Positions 34,373 through 43,950 of a stretch of DNA of 64,000 nucleotides are shown here, in pieces. The notes below the pieces were generated by a model that searched no databases, was not told where the DNA came from, and saw only the letters and a list, made by a program, of their open reading frames with translations. The DNA lies in the NCBI GenBank assembly GCA_947501695.1, contig CANMWO010000001.1, positions 496,001 through 560,000 on the forward strand. Direction: 5' to 3'. Made by a program: the position numbers and the translations under genes. The stretch comes from an uncultured Sphingomonadaceae bacterium (GTDB taxonomy: Bacteria; Pseudomonadota; Alphaproteobacteria; Sphingomonadales; Sphingomonadaceae). Numbering within the stretch: the first letter of the stretch is position 1; each line of letters starts with the position of its first letter.

Positions 34373-35200
34373 ATGGAAACTGTTTCAACCAATAAGGCGT
34401 TCGGCGGAGTGCAGGGTGTTTATTCCCATGCCTCCGCCGAAACCAAAACGGATATGACTTTTGCAGTCTTTGTACCGGATCATCAGGACGGCGCGAAGCT
34501 TCCTGTGCTTTGGTATCTGTCCGGCCTAACCTGCACGCACGCCAATGTTATGGACAAGGGCGAATATCGCCAATTGGCTAGCGAACTTGGATTGATCATA
34601 GTCTGTCCAGATACGTCTCCTCGTGGTGACGGTGTCCCAGACGAAAACAGCTATGACATGGGGCAGGGCGCTGGCTTTTATGTCGACGCGACTGAGGAGC
34701 CTTGGGCAACCAACTTCCGCATGCGCAGCTATATCGAGCTTGAGCTTCTTTCGCTTCTTTCAATCCATTTCCCGGTCGACAAGGATCGGCAGGGGATATT
34801 TGGGCATAGCATGGGCGGTCATGGCGCGCTAACCATGGCGTTGCGCAATCCGGACCTTTTCAAAAGTGTGTCGGCCTTTGCACCGATTGTTTCTCCGCTC
34901 CAATGCCCCTGGGGTCATAAGGCGCTAGGTGGATATCTCGGTGCTGATCAAGCGGCTTGGCGGGCCTATGATGCATGTGCGTTAATCGACAATGGAGCGC
35001 GGGTTCCTGATATTCTTGTCGATCAAGGCACAGCAGATCAGTTTCTCGAAGAACAACTCAAACCAAATTTGTTAGTGGAAGCGTGCGAGCGGGCCGCTAT
35101 CCCTCTGACGCTCAATATGCGCGAAGGATATGACCATAGCTATTTCACCATCTCAACTTTTATGGACGACCATTTGCGCTGGCATGCGGAGCGGCTCTAA
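34373..35200 (+). CDS. frmB: S-formylglutathione hydrolase
   Basis: 275 aa from ATG 34373, which matches the family N-terminus (METVSTNKAFGGVQGVYSH); the frame is open 36 nt further inside the VOC gene. It has LPVLWYLSGLTCTH (oxyanion), FGHSMGGHGALTMAL (nucleophile Ser), DQGTADQFL (Asp) and GYDHSYFTI (His). It splits S-formylglutathione into formate and glutathione in the cytoplasm. It overlaps the next gene by one base (TAATG). Confidence 0.94.
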   Translation: METVSTNKAFGGVQGVYSHASAETKTDMTFAVFVPDHQDGAKLPVLWYLSGLTCTHANVMDKGEYRQLASELGLIIVCPDTSPRGDGVPDENSYDMGQGAGFYVDATEEPWATNFRMRSYIELELLSLLSIHFPVDKDRQGIFGHSMGGHGALTMALRNPDLFKSVSAFAPIVSPLQCPWGHKALGGYLGADQAAWRAYDACALIDNGARVPDILVDQGTADQFLEEQLKPNLLVEACERAAIPLTLNMREGYDHSYFTISTFMDDHLRWHAERL

Positions 35201-36360
35201 TGTGGAGTGATACGCCAGAAATAGCGCAGATGCGCGAAGCCGTTCGCGCCTTGTGTGGCGATTTCCCAGGCAGCTATTGGCGTGAAAAAGACCGCGAACG
35301 TGACTATCCTGGCGAATTTGTTGATGCACTTACCAAAGCGGGTTTTCTCGCCGCCTTGATCCCGGAGGAATATGGCGGGAGTGGACTGGGATTGACGGCC
35401 GCCGCAGCGATTCTTGAGGAAATTCACAGCAGCGGCTGCAATGCCAGCGCCTGCCATGCGCAAATGTATATCATGGGAACGATATTGCGCGACGGCAGCG
35501 ATGCGCAGAAGCAACAATATCTCCCCAAAATCGCAACCGGAGAGTTACGACTGCAAGCCTTTGGGGTGACGGAACCGGGTAGTGGCACCAATACACTCGG
35601 TCTGAAAACCACCGCCGTTCGTGATGGCGATGACTATGTAATCAATGGTCAGAAAGTCTGGACGAGCCGAGCGGAATATAGCGATTTGATGGTTTTACTG
35701 GCGCGCACCACACCGCAAGACCAATTGAAAAAGCGCACGGACGGGTTGTCGGTATTCATTGTCGATATGCGTGAAGCGATTGGCAATGGGCTGACCATCA
35801 AACCCATCCGTACGATGATAAATCATAGCACGACCGAAGTTTACTTTGACGATCTGCGCGTACCAGCGGAAAACCTGATTGGCGATGAAGGCAAAGGGCT
35901 GCGCTATATCCTCAATGGTATGAACGCCGAGCGGGTATTAATCGCTTCCGAGTGCATCGGCGATGCGCGCTGGTTCACTGCCAAAGCATCACATTATGCC
36001 AGCGAGCGAGAAGTGTTCGATCGGCCCATCGGACAAAATCAGGGCGTCCAGTTTCCGATCGCGCGCAGCTATGCACAAACTGAAGCAGCTGATCTGATGG
36101 TGCGCAAGGCGGCGGCGATGTTCGATGCCGGTGAAACGATGGCGGCAGAAGCCAATATGGCGAAGATGTTGGCCTCCGAAGCCTCTTGGGCGGCGGGGGA
36201 AGCGTGTATGCAAACACATGGCGGTTTTGCTTTTGCCGAGGACTATGACATTGAACGGAAATGGCGCGAGACGCGGCTCTATCAAATCGCGCCGATCTCC
36301 ACGAACCTGATCTTGTCCTATCTTGCGGAGCATGTCCTCGACCTACCGCGCTCTTACTAG
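35200..36360 (+). CDS. Acyl-CoA dehydrogenase family flavoprotein
   Basis: 386 aa. It has the N-terminal helical domain, FGVTEPGSGTNTLGLKTTA (FAD loop), YVINGQKVWTSRAEYSDLM, and the C-terminal QTHGGFAFAEDYDIERKW. Where many ACADs have the catalytic Glu in YEGT, this protein reads YQIAPIS (Gln362), so the base may lie elsewhere, as in isovaleryl- and long-chain types. It is translationally coupled to frmB. The CoA substrate is unknown. Confidence 0.88.
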   Translation: MWSDTPEIAQMREAVRALCGDFPGSYWREKDRERDYPGEFVDALTKAGFLAALIPEEYGGSGLGLTAAAAILEEIHSSGCNASACHAQMYIMGTILRDGSDAQKQQYLPKIATGELRLQAFGVTEPGSGTNTLGLKTTAVRDGDDYVINGQKVWTSRAEYSDLMVLLARTTPQDQLKKRTDGLSVFIVDMREAIGNGLTIKPIRTMINHSTTEVYFDDLRVPAENLIGDEGKGLRYILNGMNAERVLIASECIGDARWFTAKASHYASEREVFDRPIGQNQGVQFPIARSYAQTEAADLMVRKAAAMFDAGETMAAEANMAKMLASEASWAAGEACMQTHGGFAFAEDYDIERKWRETRLYQIAPISTNLILSYLAEHVLDLPRSY

Positions 36361-36472
36361 TAATCGTCCCTAGTATTATTGATTGTATCAGGACTGGCCA
36401 GATTGGCGATTTTCCTGTAATTATTATAAATCCCAGCATCCTTTGGGAATCTAAACAGATATGGAGGCCTTG

Positions 36473-37000
36473 ATGAAAACTCTTCGGGTAAAGATTGCAG
36501 TTCCGGCTATCGCTGCCGTAATGATGCTAAGTGCATGCGGCGATAGCGGCGGATCAGAAGCTGAGATAGAAGCTTCAAACGAAGCTGCCAGTGCACAATT
36601 ACCCAATGGGATGACCATCAAGGAACAAATTGAGGCGCGTCAGGGACAGCTCGAAAAGGTTGGCGATGCTTTCAAGGCGATCGTCGACCAACTGAAAGCT
36701 GATAGCCCGGATATTGCTGTCATTCAGGAAGCCGCTGCTGCGGTTCCGGAAGCGACGGAAGGTATGGCCGATTGGTGGCCGGAAGGTAGCGGACCTGAAG
36801 CTGGTGTCGAAACAGATGCGCTTCCTGCCATCTGGGAGAATATGTCAGACTTTCAGGAGAAGGTTGGAAACATGCAAGAAGCTGCAGCGGCTCTCAATAC
36901 AGCCGCACAGGGTGGTGACATGGCTGCCATTGGTGAAGCATTTAAGAATACTGGTGGTACCTGCAAGGCATGCCATGATGATTATCGTCTGGACGACTAG
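36473..37000 (+). CDS. Cytochrome c' (class II) lipoprotein
   Basis: 175 aa from ATG 36473 with a GGAGG-type site; an ATG 12 nt upstream is less likely. The lipobox is LSAC (cut at about residue 21), followed by an acidic linker. It has a four-helix body and the C-terminal haem site TCKACHDDYR (CxxCH). It should be a membrane-tethered periplasmic haem protein, for electron transfer or gas binding. It lies 6 nt before a cytochrome b561 gene. Confidence 0.88.
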   Translation: MKTLRVKIAVPAIAAVMMLSACGDSGGSEAEIEASNEAASAQLPNGMTIKEQIEARQGQLEKVGDAFKAIVDQLKADSPDIAVIQEAAAAVPEATEGMADWWPEGSGPEAGVETDALPAIWENMSDFQEKVGNMQEAAAALNTAAQGGDMAAIGEAFKNTGGTCKACHDDYRLDD

Positions 37001-37006
37001 CTGGCA

Positions 37007-37669
37007 ATGACGCCCGGTAAGGCTCAGAACATTGTCTGGGACTGGACGATCCGCCTGTTTCACTGGCTGATCGTGCTGGCTATACCGCTGCTCTGGTGGA
37101 CGGCAGAAGAGGGGATGATGGACTGGCACAGGCGATTAGGCCTGACCATGTTCACCCTTATTTTGTTCCGTCTTATCTGGGGATTAGTAGGGACATGGAC
37201 GGCTCGTTTTATGCCTATGGTCAGGCGACTGAAATCGCTCCCCGGTTATGTTCGCGATTTACTGGCGCGCAATCACAAGCCTTCCTTTGGGCATAGTCCC
37301 ATTGGCACATTAAGTGTTTTTGCCTTGCTAGCGGCATTGACTATCCAAGTGGGAACCGGACTCTTTTCTGTCGACGTTGACGGGCTGGAGTCCGGGCCGC
37401 TGGCGATATTAATTTCTTTCAAAATCGGCCGGGAACTAGCGGATATTCACGAGTTGAATTTCGATATCCTCATCATATTAATCGCGCTGCACATCGCAGC
37501 TATTGCCGTCTATCGGTTCGTCTTCAAAGACAATCTGGTCAAGCCGATGGTGACAGGCCGCCGCTCCGACATAGATACTGTATCGGAGATCAGGGTACGA
37601 CCCGTTGCTCTTCTGGTCAGCGTGACCATTGTTGCGATCTGCCTATATGCGGTGATGAACGCAGGTTAG
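37007..37669 (+). CDS. Cytochrome b561 family membrane protein
   Basis: 220 aa with five hydrophobic helices. Haem-ligand histidines appear in IRLFHWLIVL, MDWHRRLGLTMF, ADIHELNFDIL and IALHIAAIAVY. It likely carries electrons between the quinol pool and the upstream lipoprotein cytochrome c'. The pairing is supported by the 6-nt gap, but the pathway end point is unknown. Confidence 0.87.
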   Translation: MTPGKAQNIVWDWTIRLFHWLIVLAIPLLWWTAEEGMMDWHRRLGLTMFTLILFRLIWGLVGTWTARFMPMVRRLKSLPGYVRDLLARNHKPSFGHSPIGTLSVFALLAALTIQVGTGLFSVDVDGLESGPLAILISFKIGRELADIHELNFDILIILIALHIAAIAVYRFVFKDNLVKPMVTGRRSDIDTVSEIRVRPVALLVSVTIVAICLYAVMNAG

Positions 37670-37683
37670 GCTATATTACAGCT

Positions 37684-39477
37684 TTAATAACCCAGTGCCT
37701 GCCCGTCTTTCCGCATCTCGGTAGCACCATGATAAACACCTGTTGCCGGATCACGGACAATTGCTTGATATCCCCCGAACATCGCGCCGTTACTGACAAC
37801 CTTTACCTTATGTCCCATTGTTTTGAGGCTATCGATGGTTGCTTGGGAAATGCCGGGTTCCACATTTAGCGTGCCGAGTGAATCAGCACCTGTACCCTTC
37901 AGATCCTGCGTTGGCTGGCGACCTCCATCATGGTTTAGCCGTGCCGCATCTCCTGCTTCCTGTAAGTTCATACCATAATCGACCATATTGATCATCACCT
38001 GTACATGGCCTTGCGGTTGCATGCCGCCGCCCATCAGACCGAAGGACATGTAAGGCTTGCCATCCTTTTTCATGAACGCTGGAATGATTGTCTGGAAAGG
38101 ACGTTTACCCGCTGCATAAACATTCGGGTGATTGGGATCGAGTGAGTAAAGCTCGCCCCGATCCTGAAACATGAAGCCCAGGCCATCAGCAACCAGACCG
38201 CTGCCCATACCACGATAATTCGACTGGATCAGCGAGACCATCATACCGTCTTTGTCGGCCACGGTTAGATAAGTCGTATCGCCTTCGCCTTCCAGCTTGG
38301 GTTCGCCGGGTCCGAATTCGGGGGTCGCCTTTTTCGGATCGATCAATGCAAAACGCTCTTTGCCGTAAGCATCAGACAGCAGCCAGTCGAGTGGTGCCGG
38401 AGACATATCAGGATCGGCATAGAAACGCGCAACATCCTCAAATGCGAGCCGTTTAGCTTCGGTAACATAATGCAACACTTCTGTACTGCCCCGAGGATAT
38501 TGCGCGAGGTCGATATTCTTGAGAATATTGGTCATCTGCAGCGCCGCAAAGCCCTGACTGTTCGGCGGAAGTTCACATAATTCATAGCCCTTGCGATAAG
38601 TTACGCAGCCCGGCTCGATCCATTTACTGCTATGTGCGGCTAAATCATTATAGCGCAGATTGCCGCCAATCCGTTTGAAATAGGCGTCGATGGTCCGTGC
38701 GATTTCACCTTTGTAAAACGCATCGCGGCCACCCGTGGCGATCTTGCTCAATGTGCTGGCCAGATCGGGGTTTTTGAACAGCTCGCCTTCCTTTGGTGCA
38801 CCATTAGCGAAATAGGTCGCGCGGGCATTTTTAAATTCACCGATCATTTCAAGGTTTTCCTCAAAGCGAATAAGGTTGCGGCCATAATAATAGCCAATGA
38901 CGGGCGCGATCGGGTGACCTTCATTGGCGTAATCTATGGTTGGAGCAAGGATTTCGGCCATGCTCAATTTGCCAAAACGCTCGTGCATTTCAAACCAGCC
39001 ATCGACCGTTCCGGGAACCGTGACGGGCATCGGACCAAATGGCGGTATCGTTTTGCTGCCGTCGAGCTGCTTGATAAACTGTTTGTAGGACGTACCCATC
39101 GGGCTTTTGCCTGACCCGTTTAGGCCATAGAGTTTTTGAGTTTTGGGATCCCAGATGATGGCGAAAAGGTCACCGCCAATACCGTTGCCAGTTGGTTCCA
39201 TCAGGCCCAAAGCGGCATTGGCTGCAATCGCTGCATCGACTGCTGTGCCGTTTTTTTTTAGGATATCGATCGCGACTTGACTAGCTAGTGGATGCGCTGT
39301 CGCGGCCATACCATTGGCTGCATAGACGGGACTGCGTGACCATGACTCCCCGACCGGTCGTCCGCCGCCGCCAATGTCTAGTGCTGGTTTAGCGGCCTCT
39401 GCCTTTGGCTGTTGTGCAGCGGCAGTTGTGGTCAAGAGCGCTGAAGCGAGCAAAATCGGAAAGAGAATATTGTACAT
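37684..39477 (-). CDS. ggt: Gamma-glutamyltransferase
   Basis: 597 aa from ATG 39477, which gives the signal peptide (cut near AAA-QQ). The precursor is full length: MAATAHPLASQVAIDILKK, LNGSGKSP, and the autocleavage/nucleophile threonine in EGDTTYLTVADKDGMMVS, then PRGSTEV and FGLMGGGMQPQGHVQ. It breaks glutathione gamma-glutamyl bonds in the periplasm. It is convergent with cytochrome b561 (14-nt gap). Confidence 0.94.
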   Translation of the reverse strand: MYNILFPILLASALLTTTAAAQQPKAEAAKPALDIGGGGRPVGESWSRSPVYAANGMAATAHPLASQVAIDILKKNGTAVDAAIAANAALGLMEPTGNGIGGDLFAIIWDPKTQKLYGLNGSGKSPMGTSYKQFIKQLDGSKTIPPFGPMPVTVPGTVDGWFEMHERFGKLSMAEILAPTIDYANEGHPIAPVIGYYYGRNLIRFEENLEMIGEFKNARATYFANGAPKEGELFKNPDLASTLSKIATGGRDAFYKGEIARTIDAYFKRIGGNLRYNDLAAHSSKWIEPGCVTYRKGYELCELPPNSQGFAALQMTNILKNIDLAQYPRGSTEVLHYVTEAKRLAFEDVARFYADPDMSPAPLDWLLSDAYGKERFALIDPKKATPEFGPGEPKLEGEGDTTYLTVADKDGMMVSLIQSNYRGMGSGLVADGLGFMFQDRGELYSLDPNHPNVYAAGKRPFQTIIPAFMKKDGKPYMSFGLMGGGMQPQGHVQVMINMVDYGMNLQEAGDAARLNHDGGRQPTQDLKGTGADSLGTLNVEPGISQATIDSLKTMGHKVKVVSNGAMFGGYQAIVRDPATGVYHGATEMRKDGQALGY

Positions 39478-39840
39478 AGGTGCGGTCCATTGGCTGGCGC
39501 TTTGCATCCTCTGCAGAGCGGAGATTAGGCATGTACCTTACCCACTCTCGGCGAGGCTTCAATATGTTTCGGTTGTTCATTAGCAAGTAATGATCATCGC
39601 GGCGCAATAATCATAAAGCTTGACTTCATATCGATTGCCCCTATGTTGCATTGCAGCAAAGGCAGATACCTGTCTGGCGAAAGTTCTGCGTGAGAGATGC
39701 ACAGTGTGTCTCGAACCTATCGCCTTCATTGCTTCTCATTTTCCGGCAGCCTGATCACGCGGGTCGTCTTAACCGACGGCGAACGCGCGCGCGAATTTTA
39801 TCGTGCCGCGCCCACTGGCTGCTTATTTAAGGTATTATTT
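39478..39840. other. Divergent region and long leader of the DEAD-box gene
   Basis: This 363-base gap lies between ggt and the helicase. It contains the promoter at 39620-39647 and about 190 bases of leader, in which the helicase frame remains open from 39697. No separate gene is supported. Confidence 0.5.
39620..39647 (+). promoter_or_regulatory. Predicted promoter of the DEAD-box helicase
   Basis: TTGACT (39620-39625) and TATGTT (39642-39647) are separated by 16 bases. The start would be near 39654, giving a leader of about 187 nt to the TTG at 39841; cold-shock helicase genes often have such leaders. Confidence 0.5.
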
Positions 39841-41220
39841 TTGACTAAATTTTCTGATTTCGCTCTGGCGGAACCAATCCAGAAACGTGTGGCCGATGGC
39901 GGTTACACCACTCCATCCCCCATTCAGCAGCAGGCGATTCCGCCCGCACTTGAAAGCAAAGACATATTGGGCATCGCCCAAACCGGTACCGGCAAGACCG
40001 CTGCTTTTTCTTTGCCCTCTATCCATCACCTGCTGAACAACAAGAAACGCGCTGGCCGGTTTGAATGCCGGATGCTGGTGCTCGCACCGACCCGTGAACT
40101 GGCCCGGCAGATTGCTGACAGCATGGTAACCTATTCCAAAGGCCTTGGCTTGTTTGTGACATCTGCTTTTGGTGGTGTGCCAATCAATAAACAGAAACGC
40201 GTATTGGAACGCGGTGTCGATGTTCTCGTAGCTACACCAGGACGCTTGCTTGATTTGATCGACCGGCGTTTCCTCACGCTCGACAAAGTCGAAATCCTTG
40301 TGCTCGACGAAGCCGATCAAATGTTGGATCTGGGCTTCATCGTGCCGCTCAAGAAAATCGTTCCAATGTTGCCGCGACAGCGCCAGAGCCTGTTTTTCTC
40401 AGCGACCATGCCTAAGACTATTTCTCAGCTGGCCGACCAGTTTCTAACTAACCCTGTGCAGGTTTCGGTTGCCCCGCAATCAACCACCGCGGAGCGCGTA
40501 GATCAGAAGGTTACCTATATTAATCAAGATGATAAACAGCGTCTCTTGAAAGACTTTATAAACAAAGAAAATCCCGATCACATGCTGGTCTTTACTCAGA
40601 CCAAACATGGCGCAGACAAGGTTGTGAAAAACCTAATGGCGGTCGGTATCCACTCCGCTGCCATCCATGGCAATAAAAGCCAACCGCAGCGTGAGCGCGC
40701 TTTGGGAGACTTTAAAAAGGGCAAGATCAACATTCTCGTTGCTACCGATATTGCGGCGCGCGGGATTGATGTTGATGGTATCACCCATGTCATCAACTTC
40801 GACATGCCGAATGTGTCTGAACAATATGTCCACCGTATCGGCCGGACAGCACGGGCAGGGGCCTCAGGCATTTCCTACTCGCTGGTCGCTCCTGATGAGC
40901 GTCAATTTCTACGGGACGTGGTAAAGCTCACAGGCGTAAAACCGGACGTCATCGCGCTGCCGGAAGGCTATGACGAACCGCCTCGAGAAGAAGTAGCTCC
41001 GCGTATCTATGGCCAGAAACCGAAGAAATATGGTGCAAAACCGACCCGTGGTGGACCTTCCAAGAACAAACATAGCGCCCGGAAAGGCCGTCCTGGCGGC
41101 GGCGGTGGCGGAAGCGGCCGTGGCGGTCCCGGTTCGAAACCTAAGGGTGACGGTCCCAAGCATTGGAACAATGGTGCGAAGTCTTTCAAACGTCGTCAGA
41201 CACGCAAAGCCGACGCTTAA
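39841..41220 (+). CDS. DEAD-box RNA helicase (RhlE-like)
   Basis: 459 aa from TTG 39841 (LTKFSDFALAEPI), supported by AAGG 8 nt upstream and by family N-termini; the frame is open to 39697 without such similarity. Motifs: Q (TPSPIQQQAIP), I (AQTGTGKT), Ia (APTRELA), II (DEAD), III (SAT) and VI (HRIGRTARAG). The C-terminal ~80 residues are Gly/Lys/Arg-rich, a likely RNA-binding tail. It remodels rRNA or mRNA. Confidence 0.94.
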   Translation: MTKFSDFALAEPIQKRVADGGYTTPSPIQQQAIPPALESKDILGIAQTGTGKTAAFSLPSIHHLLNNKKRAGRFECRMLVLAPTRELARQIADSMVTYSKGLGLFVTSAFGGVPINKQKRVLERGVDVLVATPGRLLDLIDRRFLTLDKVEILVLDEADQMLDLGFIVPLKKIVPMLPRQRQSLFFSATMPKTISQLADQFLTNPVQVSVAPQSTTAERVDQKVTYINQDDKQRLLKDFINKENPDHMLVFTQTKHGADKVVKNLMAVGIHSAAIHGNKSQPQRERALGDFKKGKINILVATDIAARGIDVDGITHVINFDMPNVSEQYVHRIGRTARAGASGISYSLVAPDERQFLRDVVKLTGVKPDVIALPEGYDEPPREEVAPRIYGQKPKKYGAKPTRGGPSKNKHSARKGRPGGGGGGSGRGGPGSKPKGDGPKHWNNGAKSFKRRQTRKADA

Positions 41221-42386
41221 TCGCTACGCAAAGCCCTAGTATCTGACAGATGCGCTATTTCCTCATCTGTCATACTTAGCCAATTTTGAAGCGCGGTGAC
41301 ATTATGTTCACCGCGTTTCGCCGTTTTGGCACTGCTATCGATGCCGCTTTTGGATTTTGAAAAGCGATAGGGTGACTGGACGGTTCTGCGCGCATTGCCG
41401 TCATCGTCTGTCACATCGACAATAGTACCGAGCGCTTCGATACTCGGTTGCTCATAGACGTCCGGACCAAATGGATGCACTTCCCCCCATGCAAGGTTAA
41501 GCCGGTCCATTGTCGCCGTCAGCGCATCGAAACTGTCATACGACTGGATATGCTGTTCCATTGCTTCGCGCCGCAGACGCACTTTTGTTGGAATGTCGGC
41601 GCCCTCTGGCGTGGGGTCTTGTAAACCATCTTTGGTTGAGAACATTATCCACAACCATTTCATGTCGGCGGTGATCAGCATCTCTCGCTTTTCTGGGGCC
41701 TTCCAGACCAAATTCTCTGGTGCTTTTGGCCAGATATCATCGAGCGCAAAATGAGCGTAATCATCCGCTGAATGCAGGACATTGAGCATCGCAAGGTCAA
41801 TATGTTGTCCTTCGCCCGTCTGGTCGAGCGTGCGTAAGGCCGATAGGATCGCAACAATGCCGTGCAGTGAGCTATAGCTATCTGCCATCGCAAATTGAAT
41901 ATCGGTCGGTTGCCCGCCGCTCATTTCTGCTTGCCTTGCAATCAGCCCCATCTCCGCGTGAAGCACCGGCGCATAGGCCGCTTTTTCACGCTCTGGCCCG
42001 TTCTGACCATAGCCGGAAATAGATAGCATCACTAAGCGAGGATTGACCTTGGACAGATCGCTCCATCCGATGCCGAATTTATCCATGATGCCGGGGCGGA
42101 AATTTTCCACGACAATATCGGCTTCGGCGGCCAGCTTCCTTACAAGTTCCGGAGCACCTTCGGCTTTGAGATCGAGGCAGATATTCTGTTTGCCGATATT
42201 GAGCTGCAGATAATTTCCGCTAACCCCGCTCTCACGCTTGGCGAGTTTACGGGTGACATCACCTTCAGGTGGCTCGACCTTTAACACTTCTGCACCGAGA
42301 TCAGATAGCATCCGTGTGGCATAGGGACCGGCCACTACGCGCGAAAAATCCAGGACCTTGAGCCCTGCTAGCGGGAAATTTGCCAT
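41217..42386 (-). CDS. CaiB/BaiF-type CoA transferase (class III)
   Basis: 389 aa, ATG with AGGC upstream. It has LAGLKVLDFSRVVAGPYATRMLSDLGAEVLKVE in the N-terminus (read in two parts: LDFSRVVAGPYATRML and LGAEVLKVE), VENFRPGIMDK, ISGYGQNGPE and the catalytic Asp in QFAMADSYSSLHGI. It moves CoA between organic acids. Its stop overlaps the helicase stop by 4 bases. It lies with the aldehyde dehydrogenase and CitE-like genes, suggesting degradation of a carboxylic acid. Confidence 0.93.
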   Translation of the reverse strand: MANFPLAGLKVLDFSRVVAGPYATRMLSDLGAEVLKVEPPEGDVTRKLAKRESGVSGNYLQLNIGKQNICLDLKAEGAPELVRKLAAEADIVVENFRPGIMDKFGIGWSDLSKVNPRLVMLSISGYGQNGPEREKAAYAPVLHAEMGLIARQAEMSGGQPTDIQFAMADSYSSLHGIVAILSALRTLDQTGEGQHIDLAMLNVLHSADDYAHFALDDIWPKAPENLVWKAPEKREMLITADMKWLWIMFSTKDGLQDPTPEGADIPTKVRLRREAMEQHIQSYDSFDALTATMDRLNLAWGEVHPFGPDVYEQPSIEALGTIVDVTDDDGNARRTVQSPYRFSKSKSGIDSSAKTAKRGEHNVTALQNWLSMTDEEIAHLSDTRALRSD

Positions 42387-42399
42387 AATTGCCTAACGT

Positions 42400-43854
42400 T
42401 TAGAGTTTCATCTGCTGTTTCATAGTCTTCTCGGTACCCGCGCCATAGGGAGGAAGGAAACCAGCAATTTTGGCAATATTCACTTTGGGTTGACGATAGA
42501 CGGCCTTCGCATGGCTGAATTCCTTGAAACCGTCGGGTCCGGTATAGGCGCCCATGCCAGATGGGCCGACACCGCCAAAGGGCAAGTCATGTTGAGCAAT
42601 GTGGAAAATCACATCATTGACGGTTACACCGCCTGAAATGGTCCGGTCCAGCACCTTACGCTTATCGGATTCCGTTTCGCCGAAGTAATAAAGCCCGAGC
42701 GGACGGTCATGGTCGTTTACATAATCTACGACTTCATCGAGGTTGCGATAGGTCTTCACGGGCAGCACCGGGCCAAAAATCTCTTCCTGCATGACCCGCA
42801 TGTCTTCGTTGACATTTTGCAGCACCGTGAGAGGCATTTTGTTACTGTTGGTGTTCGAGAAATCTTCGTCGCCCGGGTTGACCACTGTCTGCTTTGCGCC
42901 TTTGGCCACCGCGTCATCGATCAAGCCTTGCAGGCGCTCTTTATGTCTGCCGTTGATCACTGACGTGTAATCGTCATTGGAGATCATCGTTGGGTATTGT
43001 TCCGCAACATTGGAGGCAATTCCTTCGACAACAGCATCTTCTTTATCTGCCGGTACCATCAAATAATCCGGCGCAAGGCAGATTTGACCAGCATTCATCA
43101 TTTTGCCCATGGCAATCCGTTGGGTTGTTTTTTGGACATCAGCATCCGGTCCGATGATAGTAGGAGACTTGCCACCCAGTTCGAGCGTTACTGGCGTCAA
43201 ATTTTTAGCCGCAGCTGCCATGACATGCTTGGCAATTCCGCCGCCGCCAGTGAAGATCAGGTGATCCCAAGGAATTTCAGAGAAGGCTTGGCCGGTTGCA
43301 GGGCCACCAGTAATCACTGTCATTTCCTCTGGTGCGAAATATTTAGCGACCAATTGTTTCACCAATTCGCCGGTTTCCGGGCAGAATTCAGAAAATTTAA
43401 TGATCACGCGATTGCCTGCCCCGAATGCGCCAATGGCTGGGTCGAAAGCAAGGTTGATCGGAAAATTCCATGGTGCAATGACACCGACAACGCCTTTTGG
43501 TTGATACTCTACGGCACCGCTGGCGCCGAGAAGGCCCAATGGAAAATCCATTTTGCGTCGTTCCGGACGCATCCATTTGCGGAGGTTCTTTTTATGATCC
43601 TTGGCATGGCCAACGACCGACATCAGGTCGGTCATCACGGTTTGCACGCTGCTGCGATGACCGAAATCATTAGATACCGCTTCGCAAAGAGCATCCTTAT
43701 TGTCGATGATCATTTGCGCGGTCCGGTTAATCCGGTCCATCCGGCTTTCATAGCTGACCGGTAACTCTGCATGAAAGGCATCGCGCTGCGCCTGAAACGC
43801 CGCCATAATCTCGTCTTTACTGACTTCGCCAGCTGCTGCTTCCAATGCTTCCAT
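42400..43854 (-). CDS. calB: Coniferyl aldehyde dehydrogenase
   Basis: 484 aa, ATG with AGGAGAAG upstream. The ALDH motifs are APWNFPINL, ELGGKSPTIIGPD and the catalytic Cys in NAGQICLAPDYL; the C-terminal FGGVGPSGMGAYTGPDGF is complete. The short class-3-like form and the sequence style match CalB, which oxidises coniferyl and related aldehydes to acids. It starts upstream of the CaiB gene with a 13-nt gap. Confidence 0.9.
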   Translation of the reverse strand: MEALEAAAGEVSKDEIMAAFQAQRDAFHAELPVSYESRMDRINRTAQMIIDNKDALCEAVSNDFGHRSSVQTVMTDLMSVVGHAKDHKKNLRKWMRPERRKMDFPLGLLGASGAVEYQPKGVVGVIAPWNFPINLAFDPAIGAFGAGNRVIIKFSEFCPETGELVKQLVAKYFAPEEMTVITGGPATGQAFSEIPWDHLIFTGGGGIAKHVMAAAAKNLTPVTLELGGKSPTIIGPDADVQKTTQRIAMGKMMNAGQICLAPDYLMVPADKEDAVVEGIASNVAEQYPTMISNDDYTSVINGRHKERLQGLIDDAVAKGAKQTVVNPGDEDFSNTNSNKMPLTVLQNVNEDMRVMQEEIFGPVLPVKTYRNLDEVVDYVNDHDRPLGLYYFGETESDKRKVLDRTISGGVTVNDVIFHIAQHDLPFGGVGPSGMGAYTGPDGFKEFSHAKAVYRQPKVNIAKIAGFLPPYGAGTEKTMKQQMKL

Positions 43855-43950
43855 AGGTCTTCTCCTGCAAGGCGCTTTGTGGCGCTCATCATCTTTGGTT
43901 TCAATTGACCACTTAAACCATATTTTTGCAGTTTGTCGAGGCTGAACGCT

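Noticed and set aside
42997-43764. Open frame of 255 codons on the plus strand
   Set aside because: Antisense to the coniferyl aldehyde dehydrogenase; no motif or ribosome site.
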